Below are positions 50,826-63,470 of a stretch of 64,000 bases of DNA, piece by piece. Within the stretch, counting starts at the first letter, position 1, and the number at the start of each line of letters is the position of its first letter. The stretch comes from Anseranas semipalmata (Eukaryota; Chordata; Aves; Anseriformes; Anseranatidae). Position numbers and translations under genes: made by a program. Below the pieces are notes generated by a model. That model saw nothing but the letters and a program-made list of their open reading frames with translations. It was not told the origin of the DNA and did no database searches. The stretch covers positions 741,905 through 805,904 of the forward strand of contig VXAA01000173.1 in the NCBI GenBank assembly GCA_013399115.1, written 5' to 3'.

Positions 50826-51814
50826 TGATGAGACCAGAAACTGGAGCTAAATCCCACATGCTCCGATATTTTTTCAAGTGGCAGTTTTTATAGGAGTATA
50901 ATTATCTGAGGACTGAAAAATCAGGGGAAGGTGTCATAAAGCATGATGGGAGGGCAGAGAAAGAAAGAAAAAAAGCATCTTTTCTCTATTGGGAAATCAG
51001 ATTGTGATGTAAAGGCAGCTGAAGATGTCTTCATCTGGCCACTGCAATAAAGCAGCAAGACAGCATTTATTTAGGGTGTTTTCTTCAAAGCTGTTCAGCT
51101 CTGGTCTCTCCCTGCCTCTGCTAAAATCAGTGGGAGTTTTACAGATTACAGTGGGACAAGAGTTAGATCACAGATGGGTGCCTCTGTAAGCCCCACCTTT
51201 ATTTTGTTTGAGAAGCTGAGCCAAGGAAATGATTCACAACAAATAACTGAATTGTTGGATTTGAACAGTTTCTGTCCCTTCTGACTTCACAATAAAAAAA
51301 AAATCCCATCCAAAACAATTTACAAATTTCATCCTGTTTCATCAGCAAAGAGCTTCTGGTTCAAGATTATTGCAGACACAAATAAATAGTTTTCTAACTA
51401 AGGTTTGCATACAGAATTACACATTTTTATGGGAAATCTTAAGACAGTTTTGTGAAGCCAGTGTTGCTTTGAACAAACCTGCTGACTTCAGCTGGGCAAA
51501 TCAGACACTCTGTAACCGGAAATGTTTTTAAATTCCCACAAGATAAATACTCAAGTGAGAAACTTACTTTTTAATTGTCTCTTTGATAAGACTTGAGAAT
51601 TCACAGAAAGAGACGAAGAAGGAGTTGTATGTTTTTTGAATTAAGGATGGATGATGAATGTGGAATTTGAAAAAGTTGACGGAAGAGTTGAATTCTTTTG
51701 TTGATTTAGCTCCAGACAGCATTTTCAATGATAATCTCAAGTGTTAGATATCCCATCACTTGGGATATTCAAAGAGAGTATCACAGGAATTGCATCCTTG
51801 TTCTCAAGGCATAA

Positions 51815-52250
51815 GCCTGAAGACCTGGATTGAATTGCTGCCTTTACCATTTGCTGCCTTCCATTTATTTTGGAGCAAATTTCTGACTGATCCTACCTAA
51901 CTTTAGATAATCTGCAGTACCTAAATTAGAAGTCTGGTCACATGGATCTCTGAGGCAACAGGGCACATTGAAATTTGGGATGGTAGGCCCCTAATTCCCC
52001 TACCACATTTAATGCCTGAAATTAAACCTTTTTTTCTGAATTTCCCCGTGCTTCCATTTTCCTTTCCCTAAAACAGAGCTAGTAATGCTGCCTTCTCAAG
52101 TCCTCTTGTTGTCTTGGCTGTTGGGATGGCAGTTCTGTGGAACGGGGATTGTGCCTCATGTCTCTCAAGACCCAGCACAATGGAGTCCTAACACAGTTGG
52201 AACGTGTAACTGCTGCTGCAGTACATGCTGAACAATAATCATAAAAATAT
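51815..52250 (-). repeat. Longest ancient amniote repeat copy (L3/CR1-like), antisense
   Basis: Three recognisable parts appear in the expected reverse order. The first (about 51830-51900) resembles CTGGGTTCAATTCCTGGCTC and the GGGCAAATC segment. The second (52060-52090) resembles TCCCTGTCTGTAAAATGGG. The third (52140-52250) reads AACGGGGATTGTGCCTCATG, CCCAGCACAATGGAGTCC and finally GCAGTACATGCTGAACAATA. The last part matches CAGCACAATGGGGTCCTG followed by CTACTGTAATACAAATAATA. At more than 400 bases it is the most complete remnant here. Confidence 0.65.
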
Positions 52251-54270
52251 AGTGTTCTGCTAGGGGAATGCCTACAGTGATTTCCATGCTATTAAGCTAG
52301 TGCAAAACCCAAGCAACTTTGCTGGATTCAGACAAATTAGTTACTTCAGTTTTACTGGGATGTATACGAAAGGAGAATTCAATCCCGGTCCATCCCTAGC
52401 TTTTATGATTACAGATTTCTCTCTGTTCAGCCCCTTGGGCTGTTCTAAGACGTCATACAAGAGCTGTCCTTATTAAAGCAAGCTCCTGTCTGAGTGGAGG
52501 TCGGGCAGCCTCTGAAGAGCATTCCTTTCCATGCAGCTGTTCCTAGTGCTGCCTAATGACAGTCTGGTTTCTGGATTGCTGGTTAACTCCCTCACGGAGT
52601 AACGCCTTCGAAAGGAGCTTATTGTTTTTCCAGACTGATTTCCAGCGGATGTTTAGTGCCGAGCCTCTGAGCTCAGTGCCATGGGGAGATGGTCTTTTTT
52701 CTTGAATTTTCCCCTTCTGTAAGGTTGTTTGTTTCAGAGACATCCAGCTCCATAACTGTGTAGGGTGGAGAATGCGTGATGGCAACAAAACATAGGAGAA
52801 CTTTGGGGAATCGGAGGTCTATAGGATAGATTACATCTGCCCAGTCTCTTTCTTGAAAGGTATTTGTCCTCTCAGGATGTTAAGCTGTATTTGTGATGAC
52901 TAGTGAATCCTAAACTTTGATGTTTGTTTTCCAAGAAAAAAAGCTGATCTGAACTTTCTGAGCCTGTTCACTAGTCAGGACTCCCTGATAATGAGCTTCC
53001 TCAGAAGGTTTTCAACATTTTACACTCCAGATCAGGGTAAAAGCATTATAAAGTAAGTTATTGTGGCACATCTGAGTCCATACTGAAAAAATAAGCCTGT
53101 AACATCTGCAAGACCTCAACAAAAGCTCCATCTGAGTTTTGGCAATAGAAGGTTCAGGTGAGGTATTTAATATAGATGAGACTAAATCAAATTCATATCA
53201 CAGCACCTTTAGCCTTCAGACAAAATTTAGGTCTGGATCAGAACTGTGCAGTTGTTTCCTGTTTCTGTTACCTATGGAAGCAGTCAGGAATTCAGACATC
53301 TCTGACCCTTAGGAAATTTCAGACCCACAGAACCCACTCTATCCTTTGCAGTCATTCCAAAGACCCCCCGCTATTTTTTCCAGGAAACATACTGTTTTTG
53401 CCCAAAAAGCAATCATATTTCTTCAAGTGTTTGTTCAAGCTTCCTCTCTGGAACTGTGAAGCCATGCCTTGGCCTTTTCTTCTCGCTCTTCCCTCTGTAC
53501 TTTCGGACTCCAGACTGACTGACGGCTGTGTCTGTATCTTTTTCAAACATAGTCTGCCTGGTGAATCTTCTCCAGTCAGCCGGCGGGCAGCGGGGAGGGA
53601 GATTCGAATGTTTTCGTGCTATGTTTGGGATGAACATCAAAAGAAGCCTGAACTGTCTCCTCCTGTCCTTTTCCTCTCTAGTTATGGGGGGTCAGTTGTG
53701 TGTGGTGTGTACAAATGAAAAGCGCCTGAAGGGGAAAGAATGAGACTATGGCTGGAACTAGAAGCAGAAAACTGCTTTGTGGTTTTGATCCATATATTAA
53801 TGCCAAACAAAACTGTACAGCTAAATGCAGCAGAACCCTGATTCTACCAGGAGATATGGAGGGGAGCCCACATGGCCTTCAGAAGGTCAGGATAAAAAAC
53901 ACTTCCAGGTTAAACAGACTTTGGGATTGTGAAACCAAGATATTCCTGTACCTCAGAAGGATGAGCTGCCTTGCAAAAAGGAAGGCTTTATGGAGAAGGA
54001 ACTCTCCTTCTCTGCTTTTCATTCCTTTTCCATCTTCCTTTTTAATTAATACAGGAGAAATAAAAGAAGAAAGGAAAAGAACCATAAGATAATGTGTCTG
54101 ATACTAATTACAGAAGAATAGCCCTGCACTTTATACCCACGTTTCCAGAAAGGGCTGATTTTATCTAAGCTGTCACTGACCCAGCAAGGGGTGGGGGGAA
54201 TAAGAACAAAATGAAAATTCATCACAGCCAAAGTTTTGCCCAAGAACGAGTAAGGGAGGGAGCAGCCTGG

Positions 54271-54303
54271 CCTCTGTCTGTCTGTCTGCTTCTCTCTGTC
54301 CTG
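54271..54303 (+). repeat. TCTG/CT short tandem repeat
   Basis: CTCTGTCTGTCTGTCTGC is followed by TTCTCTCTGTCC. It is an imperfect tetranucleotide repeat that grades into CT sequence. Confidence 0.8.
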
Positions 54304-56204
54304 ATCTGTGTCTCTGGCTTTCTCGCTTTTCCTCCTTCATTGAAAACCCTTAATAGGAAACACATTTCCTTTTCTGTGGTGTTCCCACCAGAAACCTCAG
54401 ACTGTCGGGCAAAGGTGAGAACTTTTAGCAATTAAACTGGGGGAGGTGCTGTCCCTTTCCACTGGCTTGGGCTGCATTTTTTAGCATAAAGTAGCCATAG
54501 GTTGATGGTACAGGCTTGTTCAGCGCTATTCATCACCCCACCCCCACCTCAGTGCAACCAGGCATTTGCAGCCTATGTAGTCATAGAAAGCTGTGTTTCT
54601 GAATTCCCCAGCACGTCCCTGTCTGGCTGGGGCAAGCCAGGCTGGGTGTTGCATTCAGGATCTACTTGAAATAACCTGAAAAGGGGAGAGTGGTGGACAG
54701 GAGTTTCCCCACAGATATTCAAGAAACACCAAAGCCAGAAACTATCCAAAGAAAACATGAGTTAGGTGGACAGAGCTGTTGCAACTCCTCCAGCAGCAGC
54801 TAAACACCAGCCAATCTCTCTAAACATTCATACCAATCTCTTTAGCTACCTGTAACCCTCACATTCAAGGTATTCTGGGGATCCTTTGAACTCTTCCTCT
54901 CCTAGTTTACCATGTTATCCATCCTGGTTTTTCAAAATATCCTGACTTGCAGCATCTGGTAGCATCCATCCTGCACTCTTTATGAGTAGGTTTTGTTTTC
55001 CCAGTTAGTACAGCCCTGTTTTCCAGCACCTTCTACCTCTACGTACATGCTTGCTTGTGCATGTCTTTGGCTTTGTTTGCATTTGGGGAAGAACAGAAAT
55101 CCATAGGAGCACAGGACTAATAAGATCCAACACCTGCAATGGCTATTACTTCTGGCAGAGAACTGCCTAATTCTCAGCTCTCACAGGAAAGTAAGACATA
55201 CTGCGAATGCTATTGAGGGGCAAGTGAGGTCAGTGTTATTTGGGATCATGTGGATTAGAGGAATGTGGGGACTGCATGGCTTAGTCACAAGATCCTAATC
55301 ACTTAGTATTATGGTATCTGCAAAAGAGGTATTTCTGGTCCTGCCAAAGAATCTGGGGATGTTCAGGGGCAGCATGTCATATAAAGAAATCTATAGTTTG
55401 CTATGCATTGCCTAGGACGAAGCTTATGAAGTACCTTAACTGAGACAGAATATCACTGAATAGAGGGATGTGTAGGTACGAAGAGCAGAAGGTGTCTGTA
55501 AGAGCTCTTCTCATCCATACCCATCCGCAGCAGGATTGCTGCCCTGCTCCAGGTCACAGCATCAGTCCTTACTGAGAAGGGCCCTGGCCCTTGTTAAGAA
55601 TGTCACTGCCTGATGCAGTGGAAACTTTTTCAAAGAGCTGTAGGAAAAGTGAGCCTAGAAATTATGTAGCGTAAACACATATAACTAGACAACCATGAAA
55701 TGTGTATTACATGCTGGCTTCCAAGAGCTCACAGGGCCTCTTCCTCCACTTCCAGAGGAGTTTGCAGGAGAGTCAAAGTAAAATGCTTAGGAAGGAACAT
55801 TTCCACCATAGACAGGGCAAAGCAAAAACCCTTCCAATGAGTTCTTTTTTGTGCTCCTCTTGAATATTTTTGTTTCAAGTTGGACTCGCTGGAAAGGCCA
55901 CTCTGAACCCTCCAGGAGGGCTACCCTCCACAAAGCATGGCAGATGCTGGAATACCAGTCAGATTTGTGCAGCTGTCAGCCCAAAACCGAGCGTGTGACA
56001 CTCTAAAAATGTTCAGATCCTGACAGTGCAATTCATGTCACTTCTACTGTATGTTCCTCAAACAGGAAATTTCTCTATCACAGCTGGAGAGCGAGACAGG
56101 AAAGCTTCTTCCTTATCCTGTAATATAATCTGTGCCGTAGTAATTTCTAGAGGCTCTGCTGTGTTACGTATTGTACCTGTATAAATGTACTATTATATCA
56201 GTTT

Positions 56205-56290
56205 TCAACAGAGGACCTCAAGGTGCTCTGTGAAGGAGGCAAATGTCTTTGTTTTGATTTGCAAGTGTGGAAACAGTAACACACAACATA
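56205..56290 (+). repeat. Degraded ancient amniote repeat (MIR/L3-like), sense
   Basis: CTCAAGGTGCTCTGTGAAGG, AGGCAAATGTC and AAGTGTGGAAACAGTAACAC resemble CCAAAGCGCTTTACAAAGGA, GGTAAATATCATT and GATGGGGAAACTGAGGCAC of old MIR/L3-type elements. It is short and eroded. Confidence 0.35.
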
Positions 56291-56460
56291 CAGCTACAAC
56301 ACTTTTAAAAGAACTTCATATCTATCATAGAAACTGTGTGCCTATTGTCTGACAAATTTGGTCTTTAGATCCCAGTAATAGTATTTTCTACCTGGCTGAA
56401 TGGTTCCCCCACTGGCAGAGTACATTCAAGCTGCAATAATTCCTTTTCTTTTCATTATAG

Positions 56461-56529
56461 GTAGCTCACTGCTGGTCTACAATACTCCATCCCACACAGA
56501 AGCTTCCTCACGTCTTGCCACCAAAGAAG
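56461..56529 (+). CDS. FLI1: FLI1 exon 5 (residues 197-220)
   Basis: This 69-nt exon completes the Ser codon begun in exon 4 and encodes SSLLVYNTPSHTEASSRLAT plus KE, ending one base into the next codon (Asp in mammals). It belongs to the linker between the PNT and ETS domains. The acceptor is TTTTCATTATAG and the donor GAAG/GTCAGT. The exon is three bases longer than the human exon as I remember it, because of one additional Ser at its start. A second AG at 56463-56464 would shift the frame, so the first AG is taken as the acceptor. Confidence 0.95.
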
Positions 56530-58649
56530 GTCAGTCTTTTGCATATAAATGTCCTGGTTTCCTGTGCTTGTGGAATATTTTTGGTTGGGTTAAAAGTAGG
56601 CCTTTTTTATAATGTCCTTGGCATGAAAACATTGTGATCTGTGCATGCACAACCCGTTTAAAATGGAATAATTTGCAAGCCCCATCCATGCTGAAAATCA
56701 CGTCTCTGCTTCTCTGGCTAATGATATGGCATAAAATTTGTATCTGTCATTTTCACACTTGTGTATTACTGCGTTGATGAGCTGATGGCATGTTTTCTGT
56801 TCTTTATGTGAAACAGTTTTAAATCTCAGATACACAGCAAGGATTGAGATAGTATTTCTCTCTGAGTAAATTCATACTTGAATGGATAAAATTTTCTCAC
56901 AGTAGATTCCATTACTGAATAAAGGCCACTCAGGTCTTCCAAAACCATTCATGAATCTGTCAGCTAGTTTCAACCAGCAAAGAAGACCAAGTGTATCCTT
57001 TAGACACTTTCGTTTTGAAACATCTTAATTTTCTTTTTCAAATAACAGTCAATCCCCAAATTTTTTATCTGTCAGAAATTCTGAAGATTCAGGGATCATA
57101 TAGATGGAGTTTAGAAACCTTGAAGTTTAAAGGTTAATGACACACTTTGGGCTCCGTCAGGCTTTTAAGCCATTTTTATATCCTTCAGTCAGGTTTTTCA
57201 GGTTTTCCCCCACAGCTACAGTCCTATTCCTTTTTCTTATTTTTAATGAATGGATTCTCAGTGATGATAAAATTATGACAGTTGGTGTGATGAGTATGAC
57301 ACACATCCCTTACCTAGATAAGACAGTAAGTCACAGTCAGACAGTTGATTTGCTAAAGGGCAAGTAGGGTGTTAAAGTCCAAAAATCTGGTCCTGTGCTC
57401 AATAACTCGCCATGTGGGACTAGGAGCCTTGAGTTTGGTCTTCCTTTCACTTAGTGTAAGTGCAGGAACGTTGATTTCATTCACTAAACAGTGTTCAGTG
57501 CCTCCATTTGAAAAACCTTGAGGTGAAAGTGTCAAATTTAATGTGTGCTCTCATTCTGAGAAAGTTTCCTCACCTAGTATATGAACATTTCTGTGCTTTT
57601 CAGGAGAACATGGCTTCATTGATGAACCACAAGTTTGTATTTCAAAGAGTAGTGGGGAAAGGCAGAAAGTCTTTTAAGCAAGCAGCTGGAGCAAGAGACA
57701 AAACCCCATTTCACTGAAAGGCTACAGCAAACTGAGATCACACATTTAAGAAGCTTCTGCATGGTGTGTCTGGCTGCTTCATTGACTAGCACTGCTCTCA
57801 GAGCCAGCACATCCCTCTCGTTGTACCACACTGCATTTCATCTCCAACATCTGTCTTGGACCCTGGACACAATATCAGTGCTGCTTTTTGCAGCAGCTTC
57901 TTTTGTCCAGTATATAACCATCCACTTGAGCTTTCTGTTCCCTGGCATGCTGTTCTCTCTTTATGAGACAGGCATTAGTTGATAAAATATGGTACATAAC
58001 AAAGACAAAGCCATTCAGGCTTTTCTGTGACTGACTGTTTTGACACGAACAGTCATCTATTTACAATTAATAAAAGCTTGGCTAGCTCCTAACTGAATAA
58101 AGCAGACACACATGCACGTGCTCCCCCACAATTTCCCCCATAAACATACACGCGCATCCAAGACTATGCTCTTTCTGTCTCAGTGCAGGTGGTTGATAAG
58201 TATAAAAGGAAGAAAGCTGTGATTTTTTTATGAAAGAGAAATGCTCCATGAAAAATTGCACTCCTCTGAATTTTTTATACCCTTTATCTTTCCGCGTTGG
58301 GCCCAGAGTCACTCGGGCAGAAAGAAATTTAAGGGGAAAAATGCTCCACCCCCTCCTTCCATTTTTACTGCCCTCAAGTGTGTTTCTTTAGTGCAGCTGA
58401 CAGAACTTTGCATTTGATTTCTGTCAGCCAGGCATTTTTACTTTACATGGTACTTTCATCATGTGTCAATAAAGGACTAAACACACCCATGGGATATTCA
58501 AATAAAAATTAAGAACTAGCGTAGAAATGTTGAAATCCCATCTTTTACTCTTCCAGTTCTTCCTCCAGTGCATAAATTTCCTTTGCATACATTTAATGTT
58601 TGAGTACTGTTTTAGGATAAACTGACCCATTTCAATTTACTGTAACTGA

Positions 58650-58860
58650 TTCATGCTCCAAATATTATTAGTGAGATAAGATGACAGGATAAGAGGCATG
58701 TGAACATGACAGGCTGACAGATAAGGAACTGGGGGAGCAGAGTCAAGTGTCTTGTCCAATATCGCAGAAGAAACTTGTGATGGACATAAAACTGAACTTG
58801 GAATTCCTCAGCCCTGTCTGTCTAGTCTATTAGACAACAATATTTTCCTTGCTTCCTTCT
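58650..58860 (+). repeat. Ancient amniote repeat (L3/MIR-like), sense
   Basis: The order is GACAGATAAGGAACTGGGGG, AGTGTCTTGTCCAATATCGC, AGAAGAAACTTGTGATGGAC, then AACTTGGAATTCCTCAGCCC and TCTAGTCTATTAGACAACAA. This follows the sense tail: GGGAAACTGAGGCACAGAG, AAGTGACTTGCCCAAGGTCA, GCAGGTCAGTGGCAGAG, AACCCAGGAGTCCTGACTCC, then CTATCCACTAGACAACGC. It is a long and clear, though old, copy. The apparent GATA sites near 58676-58692 lie within it. Confidence 0.65.
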
Positions 58861-60386
58861 AAGGCTTTTTAACAGGCTGGCTTCACGATGATGGTGAAAA
58901 GGAATTTAAGGTTAAAAATCATGATTTTTCTTCATAAGTATTTTCCTGTCGCCTTAGCTTCTCAAAAGGTTAAACTTTTTTTTTATGTTAATGCATTATG
59001 AATCTACTATTCCTGTAAATTTTTCTTCTCTTTATGCCTGTGAATGAAAACAGACAATCAAACGTTTCTAACCACTTTCCCGTGGGGATTCAAAAGCAGA
59101 GTAGGAGGAGGTGATGGAATAGCACAATGCATGTCAGAGACAGGAAAAAAAATACTGTTTTCTTCACTCCTCCTGTAATTTTTCTTGCATGCTCTCCAAG
59201 AGCACATAGTTAATGCAAATAACCTGCTTGTGCAAATTCCAGGGGCAAATGCATACTCTCTGCATATGCTTCCACTATGCTCTATGATCCAACATATTCC
59301 ATCCACGTACTGTGAAAACCAGCCTACGTGGCAATAAGAGGTATGGCTGCAGCACAGCCAGATGCAGATGTTCCAGAGGCTGGGATGGAAGCTGCATATC
59401 TCTGCCCTCTCCCCACCTTGTTGTGGACATAGCAGGGCATGCTCCATAGCAGCAGCAAGGACAGTCAGTGTCACCAGCGAGCACAGGCCACCACCTGTCC
59501 CAGGGTCCAAGCAGGCGAGGGCAGCACTGCTGTCACAGGTCTGGGTTTCTTGTCGAGGCTCTGGAGACAGAGCTGCCTTGTCTGGTTGCAGCTGCAGGCT
59601 TTACCCCTTTTTTCTTTCCATTTTCTGCCCCCTCACTTCTCTTCTGCAATGCCAGTTCTACATACGTGCCAGAAGAACTGGCAGCACTACTTTAGGAGAG
59701 TTGAACTGCTTTCATGACAGAAACAGATACTGTACATTTATACAGCTGGTGCATAAAGCATATTCCTTTTGTTTTCAGATTCATATAGGTAGAATCCTGG
59801 TCGTGTTCAAAGGACTCTTGTTGTTGCCCAAGCTTCTTTGCTCCTCAGCCTCATAAACACTCAAAAGTATGGTATTTAGCGTCATTGGTACAAATTGTCT
59901 TCAGCTGCCTTTGAGAAATAAATTGCTGTAATGAAAATCACCAGTATTTTTTGGCGAGAGAACAATTTTCTGGAAAATGAAAAGAGGTTGCTCTCATTGC
60001 TGAATGGAAAGATTTGTGTCCCTCTCCCAGCACTCCACTAGAGAGATGGTCTGTTTCATTTTCCGTGACTGTTTGGAGTAATGACTGACCTACTGTAGGT
60101 ACTGGAGACACGGGAGAAGAATCTGAGACTGCATTATCTGCCTAAGTCCGTGGAGATTTTAAATTGCTTGCCTTCAGAATGGTGTCATTTAAGTAGGTTT
60201 CCATAGGGAAATGGAAAGTATATTCACATACAACAACATTTAGAAGGCCAAAGGGCTGTGTCCTGTATGGTTGTGAGCGCTCTGGCCTCAGTCCAACACA
60301 TTTTCCAAGTCCATGCTTACTTTTAAGCGTGCTGCACAACATGGTTAATACACAAGCCTAAATGCTGTACAGGATTTGAACCCAGG

Positions 60387-60625
60387 CGCTGATCTCCTAG
60401 CAGGATAGCGCTGGCAGTTCCCAAAGAGGTAGAAGCTTTACGTGTCGATGTGTAAAATCACACGTGTCTAATCAGCCGTGCTGTAGACGTGGTGCTTAGC
60501 AGTATATGCCGATGGGCGTTGCGGTGGGTATTTGTGCAGCGAGGTGGCAAAGCGGGACGAAGGAAGGCTCGGCTGATAAGGGCTACACCAGCGCGTCACG
60601 GGTGAGAATTTAGCGGAGCGGTTCT
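60387..60625. promoter_or_regulatory. CpG-rich patch in intron 5
   Basis: I count about 19 CpG dinucleotides in roughly 240 bases, in an intron that otherwise has few. A GCTGATAAGG GATA motif lies near 60572. The patch could be an internal promoter or an unmethylated regulatory element. No transcript evidence can be read from the sequence. Confidence 0.3.
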
Positions 60626-62280
60626 GTGGCTGCTTGCTGCCAGATTACAGGTTATGTATGATCTCGTTTAAAAGGCTGGGTTCAGCACGAGTCTTTATCC
60701 CTGCATACATCAGGATCAGCCTGAGGCATTATAATTAGCTTAGAGCAGCGGTAAATCAGGACTAGCCCAAAGTCTCATAAATCCAACCTAAATTCAAACA
60801 ACTATCTGCCTCTGCAGAAGGATATAGAAAAAGCTGGTGCACTACCTGGAATTTCAAAGACAGAAGAGATTTGTGTGTGAATACATGAATGTAAGATACA
60901 AATCTTAAGGAGTTTGTCTGTGGCCGTTACGTGTTTATGTTTGCATTATAAAAGCGCTCATGTGAACAATGAGTATTTCTGTTTGGATATAAATTGTGTT
61001 TGCTTGTATGTTTTCTTCGGTTGTTGGCAAATTTAAAAAGATAAACCAGTGAGCTCTGAAACTCACACAGCGTGGTTTCCCACGGGTTTGTACCCATGTT
61101 CATTATGAGTTCCTAAGGAAGAGTTTCCTGATGTTGGAGCATTAATAACGTCCCTCTCACGCAGATTCCCTGGTACCTAACAGAATGAGTCCAAGCTGCG
61201 GCTTCTTCCCGGCCAGGGCTGCAACCTCTCTTCTCTTTCCCAGCAGTTTCCTTTAAATTGGTAGGAACTCTTTAAAACTCTTCACCACTCCTGTTTGTCA
61301 AATTTGGTGGCAATTCTGGGTGACAGGTTAAAAAGTTTTGGGGACTGGAGAGAGAGGGGCGAACAGACCACAGGCAGCACGAGTGCACAAGCATGGTTCC
61401 CGCAGGAAAACAGTCTTAAAGTCCTGCATAAAATACTTCTCTTCAAAAGGCCATTTCTTCAGGTCTAAAAGGTTGTCGTGAAAAATATTGACCAGTTTCA
61501 GTAAACTCTTCTTTTGGGTGTGCCAGCAAGGCCCCTTGTTCGCAGCAAAGGTTATAAGCCTTCCAGTCTTATTCGTGTCAGAGAAAGAGCAGTTGCAGCT
61601 TCATGCCCTCTTAACTGTACATACTAAAGCGTTTGTTGATGATATTTGTGTGCCTGGTGATGAAATATCCCCTATCCATTTTTAGCTCGGTAGCAGAAAA
61701 AGGGGAGGCTTTTTTGGTGCTTCTTTTCTTGTGACTGTGTGGCCGAAGCGGGGATTTATGATTTCAGGAGAGACAGTAGCTAGCACTCACGGATTTTTCT
61801 TTTTTCTTTCTTTTTTTTTTAATTGTTTTCCTTTGAAATTCCAGAGTTAGTGTTTTGTCTGCTTTCTCCCTGACCCTCTTCGGAGGCAGGCGTGTGTTTT
61901 TTCACCAGAAAAACTGGAAACAAAGAATCGTTGTCTTTAAGCTGTAGCAGGCAGGAAACCCAACTCACAAGGGATCACCCTGAGCCAGCGCTGTCCCAGA
62001 GTAGACTCCAGTTCGCTGAATTCAACCTGACAGCTTGTCTGGAGCACTTTCTAAGTAACCATTATCCTTCCTTTTCTCCCAGCAAAAGAGCTATTATTTT
62101 TTTGCCTAGGGTGCACGGCAAGCAATGTTTTTGCACGCGTGGGGGGGTTCATGTTTGCTGGGGTGCAGTCCCTCCCGCGAAAAGCTCTTGGAAGTGCTTT
62201 CGCTGTTTCCTAAGACGAGTAAATGTGTTTCCTGATAATGAGTTAAATGGGCAAATGCTGTAAAAATGTTCGCTGCAAAG

Positions 62281-62675
62281 TGTGAGCGTGTGTGTCTTCC
62301 CTTCCCTTTTCTCTCGTGTGTACTGCTGCGTCTAGCTTTTTTCTTTGTGAATATGCCTTTCTTTTTCTTTACTTCTGCATTTGTCTTTGTGCATTTTCAA
62401 TCTGTGTATACGGCAAATACATTAACCGCTCGCTTCCCCCCCCCTCAATTCGCTTCTGTGCCTGTGCAGTGCTGTTTGCATATTTGTGCACATTAGTATG
62501 TGTGTTTTGGATGAATGTGCATTTAGATGTGCGAAGGGTGCTCAGAAACATGCCTTTTGGCATAGGCAATTGTGTGTCTGCATTTTTGCTCTGTAGCATG
62601 CCTGTCTGCATGTGGCTGTTCACGTCTGCAGCCCGCGTGGCTCCGTAACGTGTATGTGACCGTGTGTGCTGACTG
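62281..62675 (+). repeat. T/TG-rich strand-asymmetric block
   Basis: For nearly 400 bases the + strand is rich in T and TG, with recurrent TGTGTG, TGCAT and TTTCTTT units and few A residues. It resembles a decayed TG/TTC simple-repeat field rather than a named transposon. A C9 run occurs near 62436. Confidence 0.5.
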
Positions 62676-62871
62676 CAGAGGGACTGCTGCTCAGAGCTGG
62701 CTCTGGGAGGGATTCTTAGGACACAGGCTTCATCACGGACTGCGCACTGGGACTTCTGCCGCTGTTATTAAAAAAAGCAACAACAGAAAAATTCTCACTA
62801 CTTCCTCCTTTTCTTTATAATGTGTCTTTGTAAGCATTGCGCAGGGTAAGTCAGACATGAATCAGGAAGTT

Positions 62872-63090
62872 CCACCGCTGCACGGCTCGGGGATGTTTTT
62901 CTAGCCGCGCTCGCGCAACTGGGGGCTGTCGCCTATAGCTGAAAGCAAACAGGGAGTGACTCCAAGTTTTGGAGGCCAGAGCCCTCCTGCGAGGGGGGGA
63001 GCGGAGCTGCAGGCTCCAGAGCCGCTGTGTGTCGGAGCTCCTTTGGGTCACCCTTTGAAAATCCTGAACCCCGCTTTGTGCGCGCACTCT
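62872..63090. promoter_or_regulatory. Second CpG-rich patch in intron 5
   Basis: I count about 15 CpG dinucleotides in roughly 220 bases, including GCGCTCGCGC and TGCGCGCAC. An ETS-type CAGGAAGTT lies immediately before it, near 62866, and a consensus donor (AGG/GTAAGT) lies at 62846. The patch could mark an internal promoter for a FLI1 form lacking the PNT domain, but the order of donor and CpG peak does not clearly support a first exon here. Confidence 0.3.
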
Positions 63091-63269
63091 GTTAAGCTCC
63101 AGATCCTGGCTGACATTGGGAAGAAGTGGGCTGCAGACACGGAGCTTAGATCCGAAATAGGAGAATAGGAGTTAAATTGGAAAAGTTTGAGCACTTTGGT
63201 GTGTATTTCCTTAAGGATAGCAACCCATAACTGGGCTTTCAGCTGCTTCCAGTGATTCCCCAAGTTAAA

Positions 63270-63470
63270 CCTGCTCTTCACATGCGTGTTCTGCCACAGA
63301 TTTTGTATGTAAATCCAGCTGTCACGTAGTCCCTTCTCACTTGGTTTGAGTTGACTTTGGGTCAAAAAATCAATGTTGTTCCAAGCCTGAACTTTGCTCA
63401 CCATGTCAGTTCCTCATCTGTAAAACAGGTTAATAGCAATGTAGAGTTGTTTGATAATAAACATGTATTT
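63270..63470 (-). repeat. Ancient amniote repeat (MIR/L3-like), antisense
   Basis: The + strand reads TTCTGCCACAGATTTTGTAT and later GTCAGTTCCTCATCTGTAAA, ACAGGTTAATAGCAATGTAG, AGTTGTTTGATAATAAACAT. This matches the reverse form CTCTGCCACAGACTTCCTGT, GCCTCAGTTCCCCATCTGTA, AATGGGGATAATAGCACT, then GGTGTTGTGAGGATAAAT. It is a well-recognised remnant. Confidence 0.65.

Noticed and set aside
53176..53718. 180-codon open frame on the + strand in intron 4
   Set aside because: The composition is random-looking, no family is recognised and it has no conserved motifs. It lies in ordinary intron sequence.
56461..56464. Second AG at the exon 5 start as a tandem alternative acceptor
   Set aside because: Using the AG at 56463-56464 removes four bases and breaks the reading frame, so it is unlikely to be a productive choice.
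58676..58692. Paired GATA sites (GATAAGATGACAGGATAAG) as an enhancer
   Set aside because: They lie inside an ancient repeat remnant whose sense strand runs through this interval, so they are more simply explained as repeat sequence.
59058..59856. Overlapping open frames of 150 (minus) and 164 (plus) codons in intron 5
   Set aside because: They overlap on opposite strands in a locally GC-richer area, which reduces stop codons. Neither resembles a known protein.
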